A stretch of DNA of 64,000 nucleotides from Desulfopila aestuarii DSM 18488. Its GTDB lineage: Bacteria; Desulfobacterota; Desulfobulbia; Desulfobulbales; Desulfocapsaceae. Location: contig NZ_FRFE01000007.1 in the NCBI RefSeq assembly GCF_900143695.1, positions 1 to 64,000 of the forward strand. Reading direction: 5' to 3'. Below the pieces are notes generated by a model. That model did not search any database. It was not told where the DNA came from and worked only from the letters and a program-made list of their open reading frames with translations. The position numbers and the translations under genes are program-made. Positions 24,620 to 32,848 of this stretch are shown in pieces. Within the stretch, counting starts at the first letter, position 1. Every line of letters starts with the position of its first letter.

Positions 24620-26398
24620 TCAGGTATCGTCGCAATACTTTTCACGTAAGGCTCTGATCTCATCGGTATGACTAAGGAAAATTCCTACGAGGCGCGGGTC
24701 GAAAAAGATCGCGCTGTTTCTCCTGATGTAATTGATAACCTTCTGTTCTGACCAGGCTTTCTTGTATGATCGATCGGATGAGAGCGCGTCATAAATGTCG
24801 GCCAGCATGGTAATTCGTGCGAAAAGGTTAATCTCTTCGCCTTTGAGCCTGGAGGGGTAGCCTCCGCCGTCCCAACGCTCATGGTGTTGATAGGCAATGG
24901 AGCAGGCTGAGGCCAATAGCTGCCGATCTGAGGTTTTCAGGATGTCTCGGCCGATGGTGGTATGTGTTTTAATGTACTCGAACTCCTTGTCGCTGAGCTT
25001 CCCGGGTTTGTGGAGGATATGCTCTGCAATGCCGATCTTGCCGACGTCATGCAGGGGAGAGGCTGCTTCGAGAATTTCAAGTTCTTCATTTGTGAGCCCG
25101 GCCTTTTCTCCCAGGAAGCGAGAGATCTTGGCCACCCGCTTCACATGGTTGCCGGTCTCCTTCGAGTGGTTCTCGATCACTTCGCCGAGGGTCATGACCA
25201 GTTCCCGTTGAGTTTCGATGATTTCCCTGTTGAGGTCGATAATCGCCCGATCCCGCCGGTTGATATCAAGCTGCTTGAAATGGTTCTGCAGTAAAAGCAC
25301 AACAATAATGACCAATATCGCGATAATGGACAGCGATGGCAGGATAATCTGCTTGTGCCTTGCGTAGAAGGAAAGAGGCTTATTGATGAAGAAAGTAGTT
25401 TCAGGCAGTGTTTCGAGGTTTATGCCAAGCTCGCGTACCACCCGGTAATCATATAGATCCCTGTAGGTGGTAACCGGCTCGGTGAACTCCGGGACTGATG
25501 TATCGCCGGTCAACAGGGAAATCAGGGATTGTGCTGCCACCTCGCCCTGTCTGAAACCAGACAGCACCCTGCCGCCAACCATGCCGCCGCCTATCTGGAA
25601 CTGCCAGGAACCATAGATACGCAGTTGTGCGCGCTTAGTTAAAAACGTTGACACAAAACCCTGGCGGAAGGAGCGGTTCGTTGCGTCAAGTAAATATGGC
25701 AGCATGTAAATTATATCATCTTGATTGAGATGACTGCCATAGCCCAAAAGGTCTTCGAAGGCCATTTGTGGAACGATCCTGATTTCAATCCCTTCGTTCG
25801 CCAGTTGCGGCAATAACTTATCCACTTCAGCGAGCATCGCCTGGCCTGTAGTCGAGCTGTCAGCGATGACATGCAGTGTTTTTGCCGTCGGATTCTGGTG
25901 AAGTGCCTGACGTATAGTAGCCAGGTGGTCGGCTTTTTCGATCACAACGCTTCTGGCAATGGTGGGTTTTGCGATCGAATCAACCCCGTTGATCCCGGTG
26001 GCAACTACAACTGCCACTGGGAATAGCTGTCGACCGACACGTTCGAGAAAGTTGAGGGCATTATTGTCGGTGGCAATAATTCCATCAAAGTGGAGAATCT
26101 GATACTTGGTGGCGTAGAGTTCGGCCAGCTCTTCAAGGTACTGTTCGGTATACGTATTTTTGCTATCCATGTACTCGATCCGAATTGTGTCGGTCCAATC
26201 GAGTTTCTCCAGCACGCTCATGATACCCTCATTGACTTCACGGGTCCAGGCGTAGTCTGGACCGTAGGAATGCAGCACCAGGAATGTCTTGTGTTTTAAC
26301 GGAATTCCAGTCGGGTAATTGGTGTTGACTTGGGCCCAGGCCGGCAGGGCTGTGATCAGCAGCAGAAGGAGAATCACGTTCAAATACTGGCGAATCAT
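24620..26398 (-). CDS. HD-GYP domain protein with periplasmic binding-protein-like sensor
   Basis: A 592-residue protein. A signal/anchor helix at 1-22 precedes a periplasmic region of about 300 residues that resembles the ABC_sub_bind (purine/Leu-binding-like) fold: TFLVLHSYGPDYAWTRE, FDGIIATDNNALNF and IIYMLPYLLDATN. A membrane helix at about 345-367 is followed by a short coiled coil and an HD-GYP domain with His450-Asp451 in HDVGKIGI and HHERWDGGGYPSRLKGEEI. HD-GYP enzymes hydrolyse cyclic di-GMP. All metal ligands and the GYP motif look intact, so it should be active. It links an external ligand to c-di-GMP turnover in one chain. The gene stands alone. Confidence 0.9.
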   Translation of the reverse strand: MIRQYLNVILLLLLITALPAWAQVNTNYPTGIPLKHKTFLVLHSYGPDYAWTREVNEGIMSVLEKLDWTDTIRIEYMDSKNTYTEQYLEELAELYATKYQILHFDGIIATDNNALNFLERVGRQLFPVAVVVATGINGVDSIAKPTIARSVVIEKADHLATIRQALHQNPTAKTLHVIADSSTTGQAMLAEVDKLLPQLANEGIEIRIVPQMAFEDLLGYGSHLNQDDIIYMLPYLLDATNRSFRQGFVSTFLTKRAQLRIYGSWQFQIGGGMVGGRVLSGFRQGEVAAQSLISLLTGDTSVPEFTEPVTTYRDLYDYRVVRELGINLETLPETTFFINKPLSFYARHKQIILPSLSIIAILVIIVVLLLQNHFKQLDINRRDRAIIDLNREIIETQRELVMTLGEVIENHSKETGNHVKRVAKISRFLGEKAGLTNEELEILEAASPLHDVGKIGIAEHILHKPGKLSDKEFEYIKTHTTIGRDILKTSDRQLLASACSIAYQHHERWDGGGYPSRLKGEEINLFARITMLADIYDALSSDRSYKKAWSEQKVINYIRRNSAIFFDPRLVGIFLSHTDEIRALREKYCDDT

Positions 26399-26725
26399 AA
26401 CATTTCTTCAAAAGACTCCATGTTCATCCAGTCACCAAAATCAGGTGAAGTGCTTAATGCACATATGGCAGTACCATGGCTAATTGTACGACAAACGCAT
26501 AGAATCGGTCAAATCGGCAACAGAATACGAGCTCATATACGTTAATCCCGATGATCAGAGCCATGAGGCTTGCCTGCACGAATCTGGAGTTGTGGCAGGG
26601 CAAGACAGGATTGCAGGTTGAATATGACGATGTCATTTCTATTGACCACTGTCATCCTTGACCTCGTCTTTGCACGAGAAAACTACAGCCATCTTTCCGG
26701 AGGCAGTGAGCAACTGTTCTGTCTG
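26399..26725. other. Non-coding gap
   Basis: This stretch separates the LysR gene end from the HD-GYP gene start, both on the minus strand. Only short frames without ribosome sites are present, and no terminator hairpin with a T tract stands out. Confidence 0.35.
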
Positions 26726-27607
26726 TTACCTGATTGTTTCTGTGACCAGATTGATGAAAAGCTGTAACAACGCTGAACACCACTTATCGATGTGCCATAT
26801 CATGACAACAGGCGTCTCGGAAACGATATCTTTCGTTTCCAGTAGCTTCAGACTACCCTTTCGAAGTTCCTGGCTGACAGCAATCTCCGGGCAAATGGTT
26901 ACTCCCAGCCCACGTTGCAGGCAACGTTGAAGGGAGGTACCACTTGAAAACTCAATACTGCGAAACGTTACTCCTGCCTCGTCGAGCGACCGCTCGAACA
27001 TTCTCCGGTAGCTTCAATCCGTCTTTGGCAGGAGCAGCAACTGATTGCCAAGATCAAGCGGATGAATGCTTTTTCTTGCGGCTAGCGGATGTTCCGGAGA
27101 AGAACACATGACCAGCGGTTCTGTCTTGAGATATTTAATATTGACATCTTTCATGGTCAGATCGTCAGTCATCAGCAGCGCAATATCGATTCGACCGGTG
27201 CTAAGCTCCCGGGCTAGTTCTTTATCTGAACAGTTGATAAAGTTAAGTCTGACCCCTGGGTAGTGATTGCTGTATTGTTCTATCACTTCAGGCATATAGA
27301 CATTGGCGAGCGTCTCCGGCATGCGTATCGTGAGACTCCCCTGAAGATACTGTTCTCCGGCTACGACCGAGCGGATCTCATCGGTCATGTCATCAATCTT
27401 ACAGGCGTAGCTGTACAGTTTCTTGCCGGCATCGGTTAGGCGAACCTGTTTCCCGATGCGGTCGAAGAGCATTACTCCCAGTTCCTTTTCAAGTCCTCGG
27501 ATGTGAGCGGAGACGGAGGACTGGGCCAGGTAAAGCAGTTCCGCCGCTCGTGTGAAGTTCAGCTGTTCAGCGACGATGCGAAATGTATTGAGTTGGCGAA
27601 TATCCAT
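26726..27607 (-). CDS. LysR-family regulator with in-frame UGA (probable Sec198), OxyR Cys199-like position
   Basis: The frame runs from ATG 27607 to TAA at 26726, 294 codons, a normal LysR length, broken only by TGA at 27016-27014. The N-terminal helix-turn-helix is complete (FTRAAELLYLAQSSVSAHIR). Both halves of the effector domain are intact: NFINCSDKELARELSTGRID before, and SSGTSLQRCLQRGLGVTICP after the TGA. The break reads LLLLPKTD-(TGA)-SYRRMFERSLDEAG. Many LysR proteins have Gly-Cys-Ser-Tyr-Arg here, and in OxyR this residue is the peroxidatic Cys199 (LLMLEDGHC). A six-pair stem with loop GGTC begins 16 bases after the TGA. Read through, it is a 293-residue regulator with selenocysteine at a redox-sensing position. 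A pseudogene is the alternative. Confidence 0.82.
26982..26997 (-). promoter_or_regulatory. Candidate bacterial SECIS element in the LysR gene
   Basis: On the minus strand TCGAGC-GGTC-GCTCGA is a perfect six-pair stem whose loop starts 22 bases after the UGA codon. The E. coli fdhF SECIS has a GGUCU loop at a very similar distance. This is the strongest single reason to read the UGA as selenocysteine. Confidence 0.75.
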
Positions 27608-27632
27608 ATTCAGTCAATCGGCTGGGGTGATT

Positions 27633-27686
27633 ATAACGATCGGCATAAATCGTTTTTCATGATCGATGATTTATATTAATCGTTAT
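27633..27686. promoter_or_regulatory. Candidate LysR operator in the divergent intergenic region
   Basis: ATAACGAT at 27633-27640 is repeated inverted as ATCGTT at 27649-27654 and again as ATCGTTAT at 27679-27686. Such paired inverted half sites between a LysR gene and a divergent target are the normal arrangement for LysR regulators. It lies 25-80 bases upstream of both starts. Confidence 0.6.
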
Positions 27687-27715
27687 ATCAAATCAACCCA
27701 TATGGAGGAAGCATT

Positions 27716-28201
27716 ATGAACGAACACATTGATACTGAACAAGCAGCACAATTGGCAGGCGAATACTTTGGCAATGGCTATCATTGTGCCGAGGCCGTCC
27801 TACGGGCATTACTTGATACAATGGGGGAAGATAGTCAGCCTATTGTCCCCTATGCCACCGCCTTTGGCGGCGGTTTTGGGGAAACTTTTATGGAAGCTTG
27901 TGGTGTCGTCTCCGGTAGTCTGATAGCCATTGGTCACAAATACGGAAGGAAACAGCAGGGTGACAGTTGGAAGGAAGCGGGGCTATTGGGGCGGGCGGTG
28001 GTCGAGCGCTTTATAAAACTCCACGGTACATGCAACTGCGGCATCCTGCGCAATCGATTTGGTGAGGAAGAGCAGATGGATCTTTGCCGGGAAGTGGTTA
28101 TTCAGGGAACAAAAAGTCTGGCAACCATCCTTAATGAAAAGGTCGATGAGGATCGTGCATCTGTCGAGCAACGTCAGAAAAAATGTTCGAATTGTGCCTA
28201 G
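27716..28201 (+). CDS. C_GCAxxG_C_C family protein
   Basis: A 161-residue protein with GGAGGA eight bases before the ATG. The family pattern is clear: Cys24 in GYHCAEAVLRAL, the Gly-rich segment ATAFGGGFGETFMEACGVVSG (in pieces), Cys-Asn-Cys-Gly at about 107-110, LCREVV, and a C-terminal CSNC pair. These proteins are redox or metal-binding, often near oxidoreductases, with no settled function. It is transcribed divergently from the UGA-containing LysR gene, so it is the likely target of that regulator. Seven or more Cys residues suit a thiol or metal role. Confidence 0.88.
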   Translation: MNEHIDTEQAAQLAGEYFGNGYHCAEAVLRALLDTMGEDSQPIVPYATAFGGGFGETFMEACGVVSGSLIAIGHKYGRKQQGDSWKEAGLLGRAVVERFIKLHGTCNCGILRNRFGEEEQMDLCREVVIQGTKSLATILNEKVDEDRASVEQRQKKCSNCA

Positions 28202-28711
28202 ACCAATCTGCATCGGCAACGTGGACCAGCTATCAGAGAGTAGTATCGTATCATATTAATCAATAAAGATCAGAATCCTAAATAATGACGTGAGTAGAAC
28301 AAAATAGGAGATGAATATACGATCAAATTTGATTTTTGTGTAAAGCGAACGTCATCTGAATATATCACGGGCGGAATTTCAAGATCAGGTTTCGACCTGT
28401 TCAAATGAACTGAGCCACCTCTCCTGGTCGCTCCAAGAGATCGCAGTTCCTTTTTGCTATTGCGAAGGGGTGCAATGTAATGAGCACAGGTGATATTTTA
28501 CCTATCGTTTTGTATTGCGTTGCCGGTATGGTTATTGCTCCTGCCAGATTCTGGCGTCTGGCAGGAGCAGAAACCATTTGCTGAAGTCAAATTCTGATGA
28601 ATGCATACCGCAATTCCAGAAAAAATGTAACGACCGAAGATCGATAATGCGCTATGATCCCAGTTCAATAGCCTTTTGCCAGATAAACCACAGCAAGCTG
28701 GAGATATCACT
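28202..28711. other. Non-coding gap with a long inverted repeat
   Basis: About 500 bases without a recognisable gene. A 34-codon frame (ATG in 28480-28585) runs through it but has no support. The main feature is the 12-base perfect inverted repeat at 28537-28568. The end of the gap carries the ribosome site of the LysE gene. Confidence 0.4.
28537..28568. repeat. 12-base perfect inverted repeat
   Basis: GCTCCTGCCAGA (28537-28548) and TCTGGCAGGAGC (28557-28568) flank an eight-base loop. The stem is GC-rich and very stable. No T tract follows on either strand, so it is not a classical terminator. It could be a dispersed repeat, an RNA-stabilising hairpin or a protein-binding site. Confidence 0.65.
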
Positions 28712-29326
28712 ATGCCAAGTACCGAATTCCTCTTAACCTCCCTTGTCGTAGTTCTCATACCCGGCACCGGGGTGATCTATACGATCTCGAACGGTCTTTT
28801 CCTCGGTTGGCGGGCAAGTATCGCTGCCGCCTGTGGTTGCACTGCCGGTATTCTTCCACACATAACCGCCAGCATCCTTGGTTTATCAGCCATTCTCCAT
28901 ATGAGTGCAGTTGCATTTCAGGCAGTGAAATATGCAGGTGCCGCCTATCTGCTGTACCTTGCGTGGACCATGTGGCGTGAAACGGGTGGCTTGAAATTTG
29001 ACACTCCAGCAACCAGGAAAGGCCTATACCAAATTGCAGTACGGGGCTTTCTCATCAATATTTTGAACCCCAAGCTTTCCATATTCTTCCTGGCTTTTCT
29101 TCCTCTATTCGTCAATCCACAAGCGGCATCGCCAACCATGGACATGATGGTGCTGAGTGTCATTTTCATGGCTATGACCCTTGTCATTTTCATCCTGTAT
29201 GGAATGTCGGCACATAGTGTTCGCAGGTATGTCGTCGGCTCGCCACGAATTATAACCCGTCTGCAACGATCGTTTGCCGCTACCTTTGCTGCTCTTGGAA
29301 TAAAACTTGCGCTGACAGATCAATAA
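28712..29326 (+). CDS. LysE/RhtB-family amino acid exporter
   Basis: A 204-residue protein from ATG 28712, which has GGAG nine bases upstream; an in-frame ATG 12 codons earlier lacks a ribosome site. Six predicted membrane helices and the family motifs are present: LIPGTGVIYTISNGLFLGWR, GCTAGILPHI, and FLINILNPKLSIFFLAFLP. Members export amino acids or related compounds from the cytoplasm. The substrate is not readable from sequence. Confidence 0.9.
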   Translation: MPSTEFLLTSLVVVLIPGTGVIYTISNGLFLGWRASIAAACGCTAGILPHITASILGLSAILHMSAVAFQAVKYAGAAYLLYLAWTMWRETGGLKFDTPATRKGLYQIAVRGFLINILNPKLSIFFLAFLPLFVNPQAASPTMDMMVLSVIFMAMTLVIFILYGMSAHSVRRYVVGSPRIITRLQRSFAATFAALGIKLALTDQ

Positions 29327-29396
29327 TCGAGCAGTAATTTGCCAGTCCCAATTACTTTTCAAGCCGGCCTTAAGACACTCTTCATTTCGAACAGCT

Positions 29397-29957
29397 ATGC
29401 ATTTACTGGCCGCTACGGACATTTTCGGCAACACAACATGTATTCATAAACTTCTGACATCATTATCAGAAAAATATTCATCGATCGAAATCATCGATCC
29501 ATACGATGGCAAGGAGATCGACTTTCGCAACGAAAGTGACGCATACGAGTATTTCCAAAAAAATATCGGTTTGACCGGCTATATTGAAAAGATATTCCAG
29601 CACCTGCAAGCAAATAGAACATATTGCGAGCAACACCTGTTAGGTTTCAGCGTTGGTGGTTCGGCAATATGGGCCGTCTCTGCCATGCTCGATTTTGAGC
29701 GAAATACAAAAGGAATATGCTTTTATAGTTCACAGATACGCAATCTTCTCCACATCCAGCCTCGCATCCCAATCGATCTCTATCTCCCGAAAATGGAGCC
29801 GCATTTCAATATTGATGAGGTGATGGAGGCTCTCGCCACAACACCACTGGTCAATTATTTCAAAACACCTTACCTGCACGGTTTCATGAACCAAAAATCG
29901 GTCAACTTCAACAGGGATGGCTACTCTCAATATCTTGAAATACTCCGAAATGCATGA
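29397..29957 (+). CDS. Alpha/beta hydrolase, dienelactone hydrolase-like
   Basis: A 186-residue protein with LLAATDIFGNTT near the start, a nucleophile elbow GFSVGGSA at about residue 85 (Ser as nucleophile), and a late Tyr-Leu-His-Gly-Phe-Met-Asn segment supplying a likely catalytic His. This is the compact dienelactone hydrolase layout. No clear ribosome site precedes the ATG. Its end overlaps codons upstream of the DNA alkylation repair gene, so the two may be co-transcribed. The substrate is unknown. Confidence 0.7.
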   Translation: MHLLAATDIFGNTTCIHKLLTSLSEKYSSIEIIDPYDGKEIDFRNESDAYEYFQKNIGLTGYIEKIFQHLQANRTYCEQHLLGFSVGGSAIWAVSAMLDFERNTKGICFYSSQIRNLLHIQPRIPIDLYLPKMEPHFNIDEVMEALATTPLVNYFKTPYLHGFMNQKSVNFNRDGYSQYLEILRNA

Positions 29958-29991
29958 CCACAGAAAAAACTCTCTTAACAGGGCTGAACCA

Positions 29992-30669
29992 ATGAATATT
30001 CTTGAAGAATTACACCGATTGGCCGAAGTGGAATACAAAGCCTTCAACGACAAGATCATTCCTACCAGGCAGAAGACCCTCGGTGTCAGGGTTCCCGCAC
30101 TCAGAAAGCTGGCGAAAAAGATCGCGAAGAACGACGCACTTTCCTTTATTGAGCAAGACAAACAGAATATCTACGAGATGATCCTGCTGGAAGGCATGGC
30201 CATCTCCTACCTAGATCAATCGTTCATCGACCTGCTGCCACTCACGAAAAAATTCCTTGATAAAGTCGATAACTGGGCCCAGATCGACTCAACCATCTGT
30301 GATTTTAAAAATATCAAAAAAGAACAAGAAGAGATTCTGCCTATTATTCGCACCTGGCTGCAGTCGGATCAGGAATTCGTCGTCCGCGCTGCCTTGGTTC
30401 TGCTCCTGGCGCATTATGTGGAAGAACACTATCTTGAGACAATTTTTTCGTTCTCCCAGGATGTCACCCATACCGGCTATTACGTTTTCATGGCCAACGC
30501 CTGGCTGATCTCGGTCTGCATGGCCAAATACCCGGAACAGACACTCACCTTCTTGAAAGACAATACGCTGGACAAGAAGACCCATAACAAGGCAATCCAG
30601 AAATCCAGAGAAAGCTATCGCGTCTCCAAAGAGTACAAGGCCCTGCTCAATCAATTAAAACGCAAATAA
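29992..30669 (+). CDS. AlkD-like DNA alkylation repair protein
   Basis: A 225-residue protein from ATG 29992; the frame is open 25 codons further upstream but that part overlaps the hydrolase gene. HEAT-like helical repeats and family motifs are visible: TLGVRVPALRKLAKKI, the KVDNWAQIDSTICDF segment that contains the Trp-Asp pair contacting DNA in AlkD, and a C-terminal SRESYRVSKEYKALL. AlkD glycosylases remove 3- and 7-alkylpurines without base flipping. Cytoplasmic. Confidence 0.88.
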   Translation: MNILEELHRLAEVEYKAFNDKIIPTRQKTLGVRVPALRKLAKKIAKNDALSFIEQDKQNIYEMILLEGMAISYLDQSFIDLLPLTKKFLDKVDNWAQIDSTICDFKNIKKEQEEILPIIRTWLQSDQEFVVRAALVLLLAHYVEEHYLETIFSFSQDVTHTGYYVFMANAWLISVCMAKYPEQTLTFLKDNTLDKKTHNKAIQKSRESYRVSKEYKALLNQLKRK

Positions 30670-31030
30670 CCTCAGGCCGTCAGGATATCGCATGCAACTT
30701 TCAGATAGCCTGATAGAAACGAATTCGACCACTTCATCGCACCGAGCGTACCGGCAAAAGGCTGACATCGGGAGCCTGGGCACCTTCCTGTTCAGTACCC
30801 TCGTATTGGTGGTAGGCACAGCCACAAAGCTTATCAGTCTCAACATTATCCCATACGCTGCAGCAGCGAATTTCTTCATTTCTCAACAGATAGAAAGTAC
30901 AGTCCTCTCAGTCTTTTACTTCCCACCTGACAACTCCAACGCATCCACGCCCTAAATTCCACACCGTTACCGGTCGATAAATCAAATAAGAAGAACATAA
31001 TTGAAGCACCTATCGACCAAGGAGTACGTC
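30670..31030. other. Gap with one doubtful small frame
   Basis: An 87-codon plus-strand frame (30692-30955) contains one hydrophobic stretch (LGTFLFSTLVLVVGTATKLI) but has no good ribosome site, and an overlapping minus-strand frame is just as open. I do not call it a gene. The last bases hold AAGGAG for the gene at 31031. Confidence 0.4.
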
Positions 31031-32023
31031 ATGAAAATAGAAGGATTTGGAAATCGGTATGCCTTTGGACTGCAAGGCAAAAGAAAGAACAGAGCGGAGA
31101 GTGAAAAAGAAAACTCAAACCTACAGCGGCAGGGACAGTCCACGGGAGAAACTGAACAGGCAAAAAACGCCCAGGTTCATCACCATCAAAGATCAGCTCA
31201 CGGAGCCATCCGAAACCTGCAGGAAAATCATTTTCAGGGAGTTGCCAATCTGCGGCTGCGGATCAACTTCCAGGAACAGCTCCAGACAAATTCAGCACAA
31301 AAAGTAAATGATGTTCTAGCGACCGGCAGCAACCAGCTCGTCACCGATCTGGAAGTGCGGGTTGCAACTCTTGGTAACGATTTCCAAGGAAGCTTTGGGG
31401 AAACAGATATCATTGCTCAAATGAAAGGCTTGATGGATACATTTTCACAAGCTGTCAGCAATCTCTTTGGCGGATCAGAGGAGACCGACTCCACTTCCAT
31501 TAAAACCGCCGCTTCCCAGCCGGGTGATATCTTTGCTGGCATCCAGGGGGCTTTTGGCGATTTTTTCAATGCTATGTGGCAGATTGGTCAACCGCCGGCA
31601 GACGAGTCGCTTGTCGTTGACACGGACATGGAACCTGTTATTGACCCGGAAAACACCGAAACACCGGTCATCGCCGTTTCCACTGCAGATGAAACTGAAG
31701 GTACCGCTGCTGATATCGCTACAGAAGAAATGGCTGACGAAATCGTGGCTGCAGCAGCTACGGACAATCCTGAAAATACCCCAGTGGAGCCCGCGTTTAC
31801 TGATAAGCTCACAGAATTGCAAACCTGGTTTGACTCACAGATTGCGTCGTTGCAGACCAGTGTTGACGATCTGATGAAGATGCCACCTATAGGTCATCAG
31901 CGGGGACATGGTATGGCGTACAGCAGGTTCCTGGCCATCTATACTGAAATGAATAGCACCGAATCCATCACTCAAGCCGGAGACGACATGCTTTTCGATG
32001 GAGGACTTGAAACAGAAGCCTGA
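31031..32023 (+). CDS. Hypothetical acidic protein of low complexity
   Basis: A 330-residue protein from ATG 31031 with AAGGAG seven bases upstream. The N-terminus is basic and Gln-rich, with a His-His-His-Gln patch, a helical middle (about 60-150), an acidic Glu/Ala/Thr-rich section at about 180-250, and a helical end with FTDKLTELQTWFDSQIASLQ. There is no signal peptide or membrane segment. I do not recognise a family. A GC-rich hairpin follows at 32098-32133. Confidence 0.7.
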   Translation: MKIEGFGNRYAFGLQGKRKNRAESEKENSNLQRQGQSTGETEQAKNAQVHHHQRSAHGAIRNLQENHFQGVANLRLRINFQEQLQTNSAQKVNDVLATGSNQLVTDLEVRVATLGNDFQGSFGETDIIAQMKGLMDTFSQAVSNLFGGSEETDSTSIKTAASQPGDIFAGIQGAFGDFFNAMWQIGQPPADESLVVDTDMEPVIDPENTETPVIAVSTADETEGTAADIATEEMADEIVAAAATDNPENTPVEPAFTDKLTELQTWFDSQIASLQTSVDDLMKMPPIGHQRGHGMAYSRFLAIYTEMNSTESITQAGDDMLFDGGLETEA

Positions 32024-32097
32024 TGTTATAGCACGGCATAAATTCATAATATCAGGCCATTTGTAAGATTCCTCCCCAAACATCTGCTCTCACCTTG

Positions 32098-32133
32098 CCG
32101 GCCCCGTTTTCGACTGACGAACCACGGGGCCGG
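32098..32133 (+). terminator. GC-rich hairpin after the acidic protein gene
   Basis: CCGGCCCCG (32098-32106) and CGGGGCCGG (32125-32133) are perfect complements, with further pairing of TTCG and CGAA inside. No T run follows, so it may be a weak terminator or an RNA-protecting hairpin. Confidence 0.5.
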
Positions 32134-32370
32134 TGCTCGTCTCAGCCAAGCTATCGCCATCTCCTTTTCCTGAAAACTGTCCGCGACTACGCAAAACGAT
32201 TTACCTTTATTCTTCTCATTTTACTTGTAGACTGAAGCGAAATTTTCTATGTACAGATCAACAAGTAATTGAGGCGACACCATCAAGTCAGGCTGCCGTC
32301 AGGCGAAGCAGGCCATTGGCCACATGCATTTCGCTATATCATACTTCACCACATCTTTAAGAGGAGCCGT

Positions 32371-32514
32371 ATGAAAAGGTATTTCTTTGCTATCATGTTG
32401 GTCATAAACCTGGTCCTGCTCGCTGGATGCAACACCATGTCAGGGATCGGGCAGGACATCGAGCAAGCTGGCGACGCCATAGAGAAGGCCGCAACAAAGA
32501 ACAAAACCTACTGA
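32371..32514 (+). CDS. Entericidin-family small lipoprotein
   Basis: A 47-residue protein from ATG 32371, which follows AAGAGGAG. The signal peptide MKRYFFAIMLVINLVLLAGC ends in a lipobox and the mature part reads NTMSGIGQDIEQAGDAIEKA, the entericidin A/B pattern. In enterics ecnA and ecnB are a toxin-antidote pair; here only one copy is seen, so an antidote role cannot be assumed and a general envelope role is as likely. A terminator follows at 32569. Confidence 0.85.
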   Translation: MKRYFFAIMLVINLVLLAGCNTMSGIGQDIEQAGDAIEKAATKNKTY

Positions 32515-32568
32515 TCCCAAGATTGCAACTCGGCGCATCAGATTCGAATTGCTGATTCCTACACATGT

Positions 32569-32615
32569 GCGGCAATTGATGGTTTTCTTAGCCCTCGATT
32601 GCCGCTATTTTTTTT
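32569..32615 (+). terminator. Rho-independent terminator after the entericidin gene
   Basis: GCGGCAATTGA (32569-32579) pairs with TCGATTGCCGC (32595-32605) with one wobble, followed by TA and eight T residues. The surrounding gap to 32848 holds nothing else that I can name except the promoter region of the PAS gene. Confidence 0.85.
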
Positions 32616-32848
32616 CGCGACCCATCATAATCCTTCACCTTATACTGTCTTTTGAGAGTTAAGATGAGAAGCTCTGCCACCGATTTTCACAGGTTCACCT
32701 TTTCCCTCTTTCACTTTTCAGAATGATTCCCATTTACCAACCTAACACTTATCTGTATACTCTTTTGATATGATATACCAACGCTTCTTGCGTTAGCCGT
32801 CAGACGAACCGAAGTTCATAGCCCCAAGACTTTTCAGGACAAGGCTTC

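Noticed and set aside
26726-27607. Reading the LysR gene as a pseudogene split by a stop codon
   Set aside because: Only one codon is affected, it lies on a conserved Cys column, the rest is intact, and a well-placed stem with GGTC loop follows. Sec is the better explanation, although it still needs the sel genes to be found.
30692-30955. 87-codon frame with one hydrophobic stretch
   Set aside because: An opposing frame is equally open, the ribosome site is poor and nothing familiar is encoded.
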